Below are positions 27,401-35,161 of a stretch of DNA of 50,451 bases, in pieces (within the stretch, counting starts at the first letter, position 1; every line of letters starts with the position of its first letter). Made by a program: the position numbers and the translations under genes. Source of the DNA: Propionibacteriaceae bacterium. GTDB taxonomy: Bacteria; Actinomycetota; Actinomycetes; Propionibacteriales; Propionibacteriaceae. The stretch covers positions 1 to 50,451 of the forward strand of contig WRIC01000013.1 of the NCBI GenBank assembly GCA_009782915.1, read 5' to 3'. A model generated the notes under the pieces. It did not search any database. It was not told where the DNA came from and worked only from the letters and a program-made list of their open reading frames with translations.

Positions 27401-30400
27401 TTAGTCTTCGCGCAGGCGTTGGGAAACCACCGTGGATGTCCCATCGGAACCCATCGACACCCCGTAGAGGGTGTCAGCAATTTCCATGGTCCTCTTCTGG
27501 TGAGTGATAATCACCAACTGGGAGTTGGCTCGTAATTCCTCATAGATACCCAGCAAACGCCCCACATTGGTGTCATCGAGAGCCGCTTCCACTTCATCGA
27601 GAACATAGAAGGGGCTCGGGCGTGCTTTAAACAGGGCAATCAGGAAGCAAACCGCCACCAGGGCTCTTTCACCACCAGAAAGAAGAGAAAGCCGTTTCAC
27701 CTTCTTCCCAGCAGGGCGAGCTTCCACCTCAATGCCGGTGGTCAACCACTCGTCGGGTTCGGTCAGGAACAACCGGCCCTCACCACCGGGGAACAATCGC
27801 GAGAAAGTATCGGCAAATTCACGCTCGACATCACCGTAGGCAGCAGAGAAGACCTCCTGAACGCGTACGTCCACCTCATCAATGATCGACAAAAGATCTG
27901 TGCGTGTTTTCTTCAGATCCTCCACTTGGGACGACAGGAACCGGTGACGCTCCTGCATGGCATCGAATTCCTCAAGGGCCAGCGGATTAATTCTCCCCAG
28001 GAGCTGCAAATCACGTTCAGCTGTTCTCAACCTCTTGGTTTGTTCCTCGCGCACATAGGGGGCTAACTCCACCTCACCAGTGTCAGGGTCTGGTTCACTC
28101 ACCGCAATGAGCTGGTCAGGCCCATAGGTGGCCAGCAGGGTTTCAATATCAATGCCAATCTCGGTCATCACTCGTTCAGCTAAAGCATCAATGCGCATCT
28201 TTTGTTGGGTCATGGCCAATTCATCATGATGGGCCGAGTCAACAATCGATTGGAGTTCTTCCGCGAGATCGCGTACCCGAATTCGAGAAGCCTCAGCCGA
28301 GGTTTCCATATCCGTACGCGCCTGACCTAGCTCACTGCGCTGAGCCTCCGCTAGGTCAACACTGTGAGCGATTCTGGCTGCCAACCACTGGGCTGCTTCA
28401 CCTGCTCGTTGAGCGACCTCTGCTCTCCTGGTCAACACCTGGGTACGGTGGAGGGCTTCCTCACGATTTCTTCTCTCGGTGTCAGCCGCCTTGCGCAGAG
28501 CCTCTGCTTGGCCCGCCATGGATCGTACCCGCTCCTGGAGTGTCGTTAATCCGAGCCGAGCTTCCATTTCGGCGCTCCGGGCTTGAGTCGCTTGAGTGGC
28601 TAGTTCATCTCGCAAAGAGGAATCAGGTAGCTCAACACTGACCTGGTCCTGCTGATGATCGATTGTTGTCTGAAGCTCGCTGATGAGTTGCTGGCAACTG
28701 TGGAGTTCTTCGCTGACTGCATCGAGTTGGTTGGTGACAGACTCCACCTCAGAGTGAGCAAGAACAACCGCATGATCTAAGTGGGCAAGATTCTGGGTGA
28801 GGGTGAGGTTGGCCAATTCCGCTTCTTTGAGCTGGTTGCGCAGATCATCGACACTGAGCTCTCCTTGGCTGAGGACCACCACCGCCTGGTCAGCACTGGC
28901 TTCTGCCTCGCGTAGCTGCTGTTCAGCCACACTGACGTCGTCTTGGGTTTTCTTCAGTGCCGAAGAAATCGCGATGGCTGATTGCCCGGTGGTCGATCCC
29001 CCCACAAAATAGTAGGCATTAGCTGCATCCCCCTCACGGGTCACGCATTGAATATCTGGGTGTTGGCTGATGAGAGCCTTCGCATGATGGAGATCATCAA
29101 CGATCACTGTTGAACCGAGCAATCCGTGGAGAGAGGCCACCACCTGCTGATCCCCACTGATGACACTCATGAGAGGTTTTGTCCCTGGAATCGGCTGAGG
29201 TGGGGCTGGGCTAGTGTGATTGGCAACGAGGATCCCCGCCTGACCCTGGTTGGATTCCCGCAATTGGCTCACTGCTTGAACAGATGACGACATATCTTTC
29301 ATCACCACAGCTTCACCGATGGCACCCAACCCAGCGGCAACTGCCTGGTCATATCCGGGTTCCACCTGAATCATTGATGCTAAAGACCCCAGGACTTGCG
29401 AGGTGGAATTCTTTGCTAACCAGGAGGCTCCGTTGCGATCAGAGGACAAGGCCAGTGACAGCGCTTCCTGGCGTGCCACCAGTCCAGCTTTCTTGGCGCT
29501 CAGATTCGCCACTGCTGCTTTGGCTTCCTCAGCAAGGCTTCGAGTCCTGTCCAGTTCTGCTGTTGCCTGGTCGTAGCGCGCGGTTAACTCCTCTACGTTG
29601 TTGGAAGGGGTTTCCTCGGCGGCGCGGTCACGATCCTGGCGAGCTGATTGGGCTTTCTCCACGCACATTTCCTGGACTGCGGTGAGTTCTTCTTGGCGAC
29701 TACGCAGATTGTCGATGCGATGTTCCATGGACGACAATTCACCCAGTGCCCGGGCATGGTCTTCACGACTCGATGAGTGCAAACGTACCAGAGACTCAAA
29801 AGCCTGTTCGGCTTCACGATGCTCAGCTTCCGCTGAAATCTTGGCTTCCTCTGCTTGGCTCAGGGCCTCAGTTCGAGTGGAAATCTCCTCGCGAAGGCGG
29901 GACTCCCCCTCCATGATGGTGGCAGCTTGGGCGAGAAGAGTGTCAGGATCCCGCTCAGGGTTCACTGTGATCTCCGGCATTGCCTGGGCAGTATTGACTC
30001 TCTCTTCCGCCAAAGAGATCACTGATTGCACGCGTTCGCCAACCCCGGTTAAAGAGAACCAGACCTCTTGAGTACGCCGGTAGTCGGCTTCAGTGTGAAC
30101 CAGGGACAACCTTTGTTCATCTTCTTGGAGACGGGCCGCGGCAAGATCGGCTTCGACACTGATTCGACGATTGCGGATATTGTGCTCATCAGCTAATTCC
30201 ACTTCCAACAGCTCATTGGCTTGGGTGAGATCATCGGCCAGAAGTCGGGCCTTAGCGTCGCGCAGGTCCGCTTGAACCGCCGATGCTCTCTTCGCCACCT
30301 CTGCTTGACGTCCCAGAGGTTTCAATTGGCGACGGATCTCAGAGATCAAATCCCCGAGGCGATGCAGATTCGTTTGGGTTGCTTCCAGTTTGCGTAGCGC

Positions 30401-30928
30401 CTTCTCTTTGCGTTCGCGGTGTTTGAGAACACCGGCAGCTTCCTCAATGAAACCGCGACGGGTCTCCGGTGTTGCTTGGAGTATCTGATCGAGTTCACCT
30501 TGGCCCACCACGACATGCATCTCACGACCGATACCCGAATCGGAGAGTAGTTCTCGTACATCCAACAACCGACACGGTGTTCCATTGATGGCATATTCAG
30601 AGTTGCCATTGCGGAATTTGGTTCGTGAAATCGTCACCTCGGTATAGTCGATGGGAAGAGCCCCATCAGAATTATCGATCGTTAACTGGATCTCAGCACG
30701 CCCGAGGGGTGCACGCGAGGATGTGCCAGCGAAAATGACATCCTCCATGGAACCACCACGCAAAGACTTGGCTCCCTGCTCGCCCATCACCCAGGCGAGG
30801 GCATCAACCACATTCGATTTTCCTGAACCATTAGGCCCCACCACACAGGTGATCCCTGGCTCCAACACGATCGATGTGGTCGAGGCAAAGGATTTGAATC
30901 CACGAAGGGTGAGTTTCTTGAGGTACAT
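27401..30928 (-). CDS. smc: Chromosome segregation protein SMC
   Basis: The 1175-residue protein has Walker A GPNGSGKS (31-38), long coiled coils on both sides of a hinge near 500-650, and a C-terminal LSGGERAL signature with VLDEVEAALDD Walker B. SMC with ScpAB compacts and separates the chromosome; scpAB are not in this window. The ATG at 30928 overlaps the stop of the GtrA-like gene (TGATG), with AGGAGG upstream. A GTG one codon earlier is too close to that site. Confidence 0.97.
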   Translation of the reverse strand: MYLKKLTLRGFKSFASTTSIVLEPGITCVVGPNGSGKSNVVDALAWVMGEQGAKSLRGGSMEDVIFAGTSSRAPLGRAEIQLTIDNSDGALPIDYTEVTISRTKFRNGNSEYAINGTPCRLLDVRELLSDSGIGREMHVVVGQGELDQILQATPETRRGFIEEAAGVLKHRERKEKALRKLEATQTNLHRLGDLISEIRRQLKPLGRQAEVAKRASAVQADLRDAKARLLADDLTQANELLEVELADEHNIRNRRISVEADLAAARLQEDEQRLSLVHTEADYRRTQEVWFSLTGVGERVQSVISLAEERVNTAQAMPEITVNPERDPDTLLAQAATIMEGESRLREEISTRTEALSQAEEAKISAEAEHREAEQAFESLVRLHSSSREDHARALGELSSMEHRIDNLRSRQEELTAVQEMCVEKAQSARQDRDRAAEETPSNNVEELTARYDQATAELDRTRSLAEEAKAAVANLSAKKAGLVARQEALSLALSSDRNGASWLAKNSTSQVLGSLASMIQVEPGYDQAVAAGLGAIGEAVVMKDMSSSVQAVSQLRESNQGQAGILVANHTSPAPPQPIPGTKPLMSVISGDQQVVASLHGLLGSTVIVDDLHHAKALISQHPDIQCVTREGDAANAYYFVGGSTTGQSAIAISSALKKTQDDVSVAEQQLREAEASADQAVVVLSQGELSVDDLRNQLKEAELANLTLTQNLAHLDHAVVLAHSEVESVTNQLDAVSEELHSCQQLISELQTTIDHQQDQVSVELPDSSLRDELATQATQARSAEMEARLGLTTLQERVRSMAGQAEALRKAADTERRNREEALHRTQVLTRRAEVAQRAGEAAQWLAARIAHSVDLAEAQRSELGQARTDMETSAEASRIRVRDLAEELQSIVDSAHHDELAMTQQKMRIDALAERVMTEIGIDIETLLATYGPDQLIAVSEPDPDTGEVELAPYVREEQTKRLRTAERDLQLLGRINPLALEEFDAMQERHRFLSSQVEDLKKTRTDLLSIIDEVDVRVQEVFSAAYGDVEREFADTFSRLFPGGEGRLFLTEPDEWLTTGIEVEARPAGKKVKRLSLLSGGERALVAVCFLIALFKARPSPFYVLDEVEAALDDTNVGRLLGIYEELRANSQLVIITHQKRTMEIADTLYGVSMGSDGTSTVVSQRLRED

Positions 30929-31485
30929 CACCCCTCCTTGTCGTCGACGGTCTTGATCCGAATGGCCCGAAATGTCCAGAACTTATTCAACAGGAAACTG
31001 ACGGGAAGTGCCACACAGACCATGATCGTATGGGCCCAATACCACTGTGTCCGAAACCCGGTGGAGTTGTCAAAGAAAACACTAGAGAGTTGCATGGGGG
31101 AATGAGGATACATCAGGGCAAGCTCTAAGATCATGCCCAGCCCTTGAGCAATGAGCCCAACCACGAAGAAGGGAAGAAACTCTGCGAACCATGGCGCATG
31201 ATTCTTTGAGCGAAAAGACCACAGGCGGTTGAGTTGATAGTTCCAGAGGTTGGCTACCGCAAATGCAATGACTGAAAACACCAGGAACCAACGAATATTG
31301 AAGGGAGTCCCTGGAATAGGCAACCACACATTGTTCACCTCGGCGCCCTTCCACAAGGTGGGTGCCAATTTCTTCACTGCCACAGCTGTGACAAGATTCA
31401 CACCAACCCCAGAAGCCCCCACTACACAGAACCTCACCAGCTGGCCAAAGCTTGTGCGATGTGTGGAGAGAAACTGGCGAATCAT
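30928..31485 (-). CDS. GtrA-family membrane protein
   Basis: The 185-residue protein has four predicted membrane segments and the family features FCVVGASGVGVNL near the start, NYQLNRLWSF in the middle and LLNKFWTFR near the end. GtrA proteins move or organise polyprenyl-linked sugars for cell-surface glycosylation. It overlaps rnc by ATGA and smc by one base, so it is translationally coupled between two core genes. Many actinobacteria have mutM at this position. Confidence 0.9.
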   Translation of the reverse strand: MIRQFLSTHRTSFGQLVRFCVVGASGVGVNLVTAVAVKKLAPTLWKGAEVNNVWLPIPGTPFNIRWFLVFSVIAFAVANLWNYQLNRLWSFRSKNHAPWFAEFLPFFVVGLIAQGLGMILELALMYPHSPMQLSSVFFDNSTGFRTQWYWAHTIMVCVALPVSFLLNKFWTFRAIRIKTVDDKEG

Positions 31486-32177
31486 GGTCCCCGGCCCGAC
31501 AACTCGGCGAGTTTCCCATAGGCCATCTCTGCGGCTTTCTGTTCTGCACCACGGCGAGAAGAAGCTGAACCCACACCACGGACATCATCGTAGATACGGA
31601 CCTCAGCAACAAAGGTACGTTCATGATCGGGACCTGAAGCCTGGCATTGGTATTCGGGTGTTCCCAAATCCAAGGAGGCCATCAGCTCTTGGAGGGAGGA
31701 CTTCCAATCAAGCCCAGCGCCCAATTCAGCAGCCTGAATGATCGCCGTGTCAAAAAGCTCGTGGACAAATACCGCTGTGGCACTAAACCCGCCAGTCAAG
31801 TGAACGGCACCAATCACCGCCTCCATAGTGTCAGCCAGGATCGAGTCTTTGGAGTCCCCGCCAGTGGCGATCTCACCGCGCCCAAGTTTCAGATGCTGGC
31901 CCAATTCGAGGTCGCGAGCGAGTTTCGCTAAAGCCACGCCACTGACTACAGCGGCCCGCATTTTGGCGAGTTGGCCTTCGGGACGATCAGCGTACCCGTG
32001 GTAAATAAACTCAGTGACAATCGCACCGAGAACAGAATCACCAAGAAACTCAAGTCGTTCATTGGTGGCTCCCCGCCCGTTCTCGTACGCCCAGGATCGG
32101 TGAGTGAAAGCAAGATCAAATAGTTGGGGGTCTACTGCGATTCCCAACTGGTCAAAAACGGAGGTTAGTCGGCTCAC
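31482..32177 (-). CDS. rnc: Ribonuclease III
   Basis: The 231-residue endonuclease cleaves double-stranded RNA, including rRNA precursors. The signature ERLEFLGDSVLG, the second acidic site in DTMEAVIGA and a C-terminal double-stranded RNA binding domain (SSLQELMASL...AEQKAAEMAY) are all present. I placed the start at the GTG 8 bases after rpmF, which matches the usual N-terminal length. The frame stays open further upstream over rpmF, so the exact start is uncertain. Confidence 0.94.
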   Translation of the reverse strand: MSRLTSVFDQLGIAVDPQLFDLAFTHRSWAYENGRGATNERLEFLGDSVLGAIVTEFIYHGYADRPEGQLAKMRAAVVSGVALAKLARDLELGQHLKLGRGEIATGGDSKDSILADTMEAVIGAVHLTGGFSATAVFVHELFDTAIIQAAELGAGLDWKSSLQELMASLDLGTPEYQCQASGPDHERTFVAEVRIYDDVRGVGSASSRRGAEQKAAEMAYGKLAELSGRGP

Positions 32178-32184
32178 CTCAAGG

Positions 32185-32376
32185 TCAGGCTTCGAGCACC
32201 TGACGCCTGGCGCCACGCGGACCGTACTGCCCACAGGAGGGGCAGGCTGTGTGAGGAAGATGCTTCTCTTCACAGGCAGGATTGGCACAGGTGACTAGTT
32301 GAGGCACTTTCGCCTTCCACTGGGAACGACGGGCGCGAGTATTGGCACGCGACATTCTCCTCTTCGGAACAGCCAC
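32185..32376 (-). CDS. rpmF: 50S ribosomal protein L32
   Basis: The 63-residue protein ([17 protein letters not shown]) carries four Cys (CANPAC...CPSC), the zinc-binding form of L32. The start is GTG with AAGGAG seven bases upstream. It lies between the DUF177 gene and rnc, the common bacterial order. Confidence 0.96.
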   Translation of the reverse strand: MAVPKRRMSRANTRARRSQWKAKVPQLVTCANPACEEKHLPHTACPSCGQYGPRGARRQVLEA

Positions 32377-32410
32377 TGGTCTTCTCCTTCATCTATGCCC
32401 TGACGGGCAA

Positions 32411-32938
32411 CTAGGACATCTTACCCCATTGACCCAGACTCAGCCAACGCGAGTCGATATCATCATCATGGGTGTGAGTGGGCTGCGAATTCATCTCAAG
32501 ACCACAGTGTTGGCATAATCCTAGGCAATCTGGGTCACATAGTGGAATCAGTGGCTGTTCAAGGATGAGCCCGTCACGGATTGGTTGATCAAGATCGACC
32601 ATCTCTTGGTGAATGAAGAGAACATCCTGTTGATCATAACCCTCTGCTTTGTCAGAGTAGATATAGAGTTCCTCAATGCGAGCTTCCACTGGTGAATTGG
32701 TCTGCTTCAGGCAACGCGAGCATTGAGCATCAACCTCAGTGTGGAATTCCCCTGTCACCAAGACACCCTCCCCCACTGACTGCAACTGGCCATGAACAGT
32801 AATCTGACGGCCAACAGGAACACTGACCAACCCCACTTCTAGGGTTTGTTCCATGCCCGCCGAGAACGAAAAATCCTTGGTCGCGCCCTCAGTTCTCTTC
32901 AGATCAACCAAACTGAGTTGAAAACCGGTTGTCTTCAC
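32411..32938 (-). CDS. DUF177 / YceD family protein
   Basis: The 175-residue protein has the family's CxxC sets (CSRCL, CDPDCLGLCQHCG) that probably bind zinc. DUF177 proteins accompany rpmF and are linked to 23S rRNA maturation. The GTG start directly abuts the previous stop codon. Confidence 0.92.
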   Translation of the reverse strand: MKTTGFQLSLVDLKRTEGATKDFSFSAGMEQTLEVGLVSVPVGRQITVHGQLQSVGEGVLVTGEFHTEVDAQCSRCLKQTNSPVEARIEELYIYSDKAEGYDQQDVLFIHQEMVDLDQPIRDGLILEQPLIPLCDPDCLGLCQHCGLEMNSQPTHTHDDDIDSRWLSLGQWGKMS

Positions 32939-33397
32939 CTACGCTGACCACCGGGGCATGACTGTGGTGTGAGGTTCGTCGATGTCGTCCACCTTGGCGC
33001 GACTCATCAAACGGTCCCTCATGACACCCACACGTGACAGTGTGACCTGGAGTTCAGCTTCGAAAGCTGCCAGACGGGTCTCCACATAACGATCTGCTTC
33101 AGCAAGAAGCTCTTCTTGTTCGGCTTTAGCTTTCGCCTCAATTCGAGCTGCCCTCACCTTGGCCTCTTGCACAATGGCATGCTGGTCAACGATATCCCAG
33201 GCCTGCCTGGTCTCGGGTGCTGACTGTGCACCATGGGCTTCGAAGTCTTCCTCCAACCCGGCAATGATGGAATCCAAGAAGGCGAGGGTTTCTGCACGGT
33301 TCATCATGCAGGAGGCTGACATTGGCACTGCCCGAGCCTCAACAACAGTTCTCTTGAGGTCCCTGAGCCGATGTTCGGTTTGGGAACTTTCCAACAT
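32939..33397 (-). CDS. Coiled-coil cell-division protein, SepIVA-like
   Basis: The 152-residue protein is a DivIVA-like helix bundle rich in Ala/Glu/Arg (KVRAARIEAKAKAEQEELL) ending in a disordered tail. In mycobacteria the gene between coaD and the DUF177 gene encodes SepIVA, a septation factor. Position, length and coiled-coil character agree, but I judge homology by context more than by motif. AAGGAG lies six bases before the ATG. Confidence 0.75.
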   Translation of the reverse strand: MLESSQTEHRLRDLKRTVVEARAVPMSASCMMNRAETLAFLDSIIAGLEEDFEAHGAQSAPETRQAWDIVDQHAIVQEAKVRAARIEAKAKAEQEELLAEADRYVETRLAAFEAELQVTLSRVGVMRDRLMSRAKVDDIDEPHTTVMPRWSA

Positions 33398-33399
33398 GA

Positions 33400-33864
33400 T
33401 TACTCCTTCTCCATAGCCATGGCAACATTAGCCGGTACGTAGGCGGCAATAGTGCCACCTGCCCGAGCAACTGACCGTACCAGGGTGGAGGATAGGAATC
33501 CAACCTGGGGTGCACTCGGAAGAACCAGAGTCTCGACATTGCCTAGCGAGGCATTCATGGCTGCCATAGCCCATTCGGCCTCAAAGTCAGCCCCACTGCG
33601 GGCCCCTCGTACCACAACGTCAGCTTGCTGATCGTGACAGAAATCGACCAGCAGTCCCTTCATCGCGAGCACAGAAACGTTATCCAAGCCACTGAGTGCT
33701 TCGGTAGCTAGCGCCAGACGAGTGTCCATCTCAAAGAGGTAGGACTTGGTGTTGTTGACACCGACCGCCACGACAACCTCATCAAAGAGCCGTGCCGCCC
33801 TCGTCACCACATCAAGGTGACCCAGGGTCAGTGGATCATAGGATCCAGGGACGACTGCTTTCAC
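33400..33864 (-). CDS. coaD: Phosphopantetheine adenylyltransferase
   Basis: The 154-residue enzyme makes dephospho-CoA from 4'-phosphopantetheine and ATP. The nucleotidyltransferase motif is GSYDPLTLGH, with the C-terminal SSTLVR motif also present. The GTG start lies two bases after the rsmD stop, and the gene is 2 bases from the next start, so it is part of a tight operon. Confidence 0.96.
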   Translation of the reverse strand: MKAVVPGSYDPLTLGHLDVVTRAARLFDEVVVAVGVNNTKSYLFEMDTRLALATEALSGLDNVSVLAMKGLLVDFCHDQQADVVVRGARSGADFEAEWAMAAMNASLGNVETLVLPSAPQVGFLSSTLVRSVARAGGTIAAYVPANVAMAMEKE

Positions 33865-33866
33865 AG

Positions 33867-34436
33867 TTACCTCATTTCTGCGAGATAAATCACGGTCTCA
33901 CCATATAATCGCGATGAGATGTTTAGGAAACTCTCAGGAAACTCTACCGCAGAACTGCGCTTCGAGCGTTCGACGAGTACCAAGCCATGAGATTCTAACC
34001 AACCTTGAGCTGCAATTCGATTCAGGAAACCCTCCACTTTCTTGGTGTCATACTCATAGGGAGGGTCCATCCAAATAATATGAAAACCCGTCGAAGGCCC
34101 AGCGAGGTAAGCCTCCACATCGCGGGAAAACACCTGTGCCTGGACCCCCAAGGACGCACAATTACCCCTGATGAGCCGGGCCGTACTTCTGTCAACAAAA
34201 ACAGCCTCCGCTCCACGACTGATGGCCTCCAAACCCATCGCACCTGATCCAGCGAAGAGATCCAGGAAAGAAAAACCATGCAGTTGTGCAGATGCTTCAC
34301 GATTTGCGGTACCCAACAGTGAGGCAAGCAGAGCAAAAACTGACTCCCGTACACGATCAGTTGTTGGCCGCGTCGCACTTCCTTTCGGCGTGGGAAAGCG
34401 ACGAGAAGCCAAAGAACCTGCAATAATCCTGCTCAC
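33867..34436 (-). CDS. rsmD: 16S rRNA (guanine-966-N2)-methyltransferase RsmD
   Basis: The 189-residue methyltransferase shows the RIIAGSLASRRF start, RPTTDRVRES, the SAM site LDLFAGSGAMGLEA and the catalytic MDPPYEYD. The GTG start has no ribosome binding site, and TAATCT ends seven bases before it, so a leaderless transcript is plausible. It is divergent from the next gene with only 29 bases between start codons. Confidence 0.95.
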   Translation of the reverse strand: MSRIIAGSLASRRFPTPKGSATRPTTDRVRESVFALLASLLGTANREASAQLHGFSFLDLFAGSGAMGLEAISRGAEAVFVDRSTARLIRGNCASLGVQAQVFSRDVEAYLAGPSTGFHIIWMDPPYEYDTKKVEGFLNRIAAQGWLESHGLVLVERSKRSSAVEFPESFLNISSRLYGETVIYLAEMR

Positions 34437-34465
34437 GGCACAAGATTACGTGAAAGAATCATCCT

Positions 34466-34894
34466 ATGACAGAAAACGACTCTCCCGTCACCTTTCTCGA
34501 TACTGATAAGGCCTGGGATCTTCTCGCTGGGGAACGCCTGGGTCGCCTAGCCGTGCTCACGGACTCTGGCGTGGACATTTTCCCCATCAACTATGTCGTC
34601 CAAGGTGAATCCTTGGTTTTCCGTACAGCCGAAGGTACGAAACTATCCGCCGTCACAGCCCACAGCGAAGTCACCTTTGAGATCGACCAGTGGAGTCGAG
34701 ACTCCGGGTATTCTGTGGTTGCCCGTGGACGAGCCATTCCCATCAGTGATCCTGAAGAGATCACCCAAGTTGAAGCACTCGGTTTACGCCCTTGGGTTCC
34801 CACCTACAAGACCATTTTCGTGCGCATCATCATCCATGAGCTCACCGCCCGCAAATTCGACTTCGGTCTCGACCCCATCGACAAATACCGCTAA
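34466..34894 (+). CDS. Pyridoxamine 5'-phosphate oxidase-like flavin-binding protein
   Basis: The 142-residue split-barrel protein (GRLAVLTDSGVDIFPINYV, FRTAEGTKL, GYSVVARGRA) belongs to the pyridoxamine-oxidase-like family, many of which bind FMN or F420. Substrate unknown. It stands alone on the plus strand, and its stop lies at the first base of the repeat cluster that follows. Confidence 0.85.
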   Translation: MTENDSPVTFLDTDKAWDLLAGERLGRLAVLTDSGVDIFPINYVVQGESLVFRTAEGTKLSAVTAHSEVTFEIDQWSRDSGYSVVARGRAIPISDPEEITQVEALGLRPWVPTYKTIFVRIIIHELTARKFDFGLDPIDKYR

Positions 34895-35051
34895 CAAAGG
34901 GGACGGGGCGTTTGTCACATTCTCTCCAGCCAAACAAAGGGGACGGGGCGTTTGTCACATTCTCTCCAGCCCATTACTTCCCTGGACGACAAACACGTCT
35001 GATGGAACAACATTTGTTGTCGAAATGTGACAAACGCCCCGTCCCCTTTGT
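34893..35051. repeat. Direct and inverted repeat cluster after the oxidase-like gene
   Basis: A 39-bp unit occurs twice in tandem (34893-34931 and 34933-34971, period 40). Its first 27 bases recur as an exact inverted copy at 35025-35051. The unit carries the core GGGGACGGGGCGTTTGTCAC. The two orientations can form a long stem around a 64-base loop. Copy 1 starts inside the stop codon of the preceding gene. Confidence 0.9.
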
Positions 35052-35097
35052 CACGAAGTCACGGAATCCAGACTCCATAGTCGCAAAAAATGTGGCT

Positions 35098-35128
35098 TCT
35101 GGACCCTGCGACTTCGCGCAGGGTGACG
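35098..35128. repeat. 31-bp palindromic repeat shared exactly with truB
   Basis: The sequence contains CCCTGCG-ACTT-CGCGCAGGG and is an exact inverted match to 45665-45695 in the 3' part of truB. The upstream GAATCCAGACTC (35074-35085) also recurs there in the matching order, so both loci hold the same composite element. Confidence 0.85.
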
Positions 35129-35134
35129 CGAACC

Positions 35135-35161
35135 AAAAACACACCTGTCGCAGGCGTGTGT
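35135..35161 (-). terminator. Intrinsic terminator of recG
   Basis: On the minus strand a 9-bp stem (ACACGCCTG / CAGGTGTGT, one G-T pair) with a 3-base loop is followed by TTTTT, directly after the recG stop codon. Confidence 0.75.
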
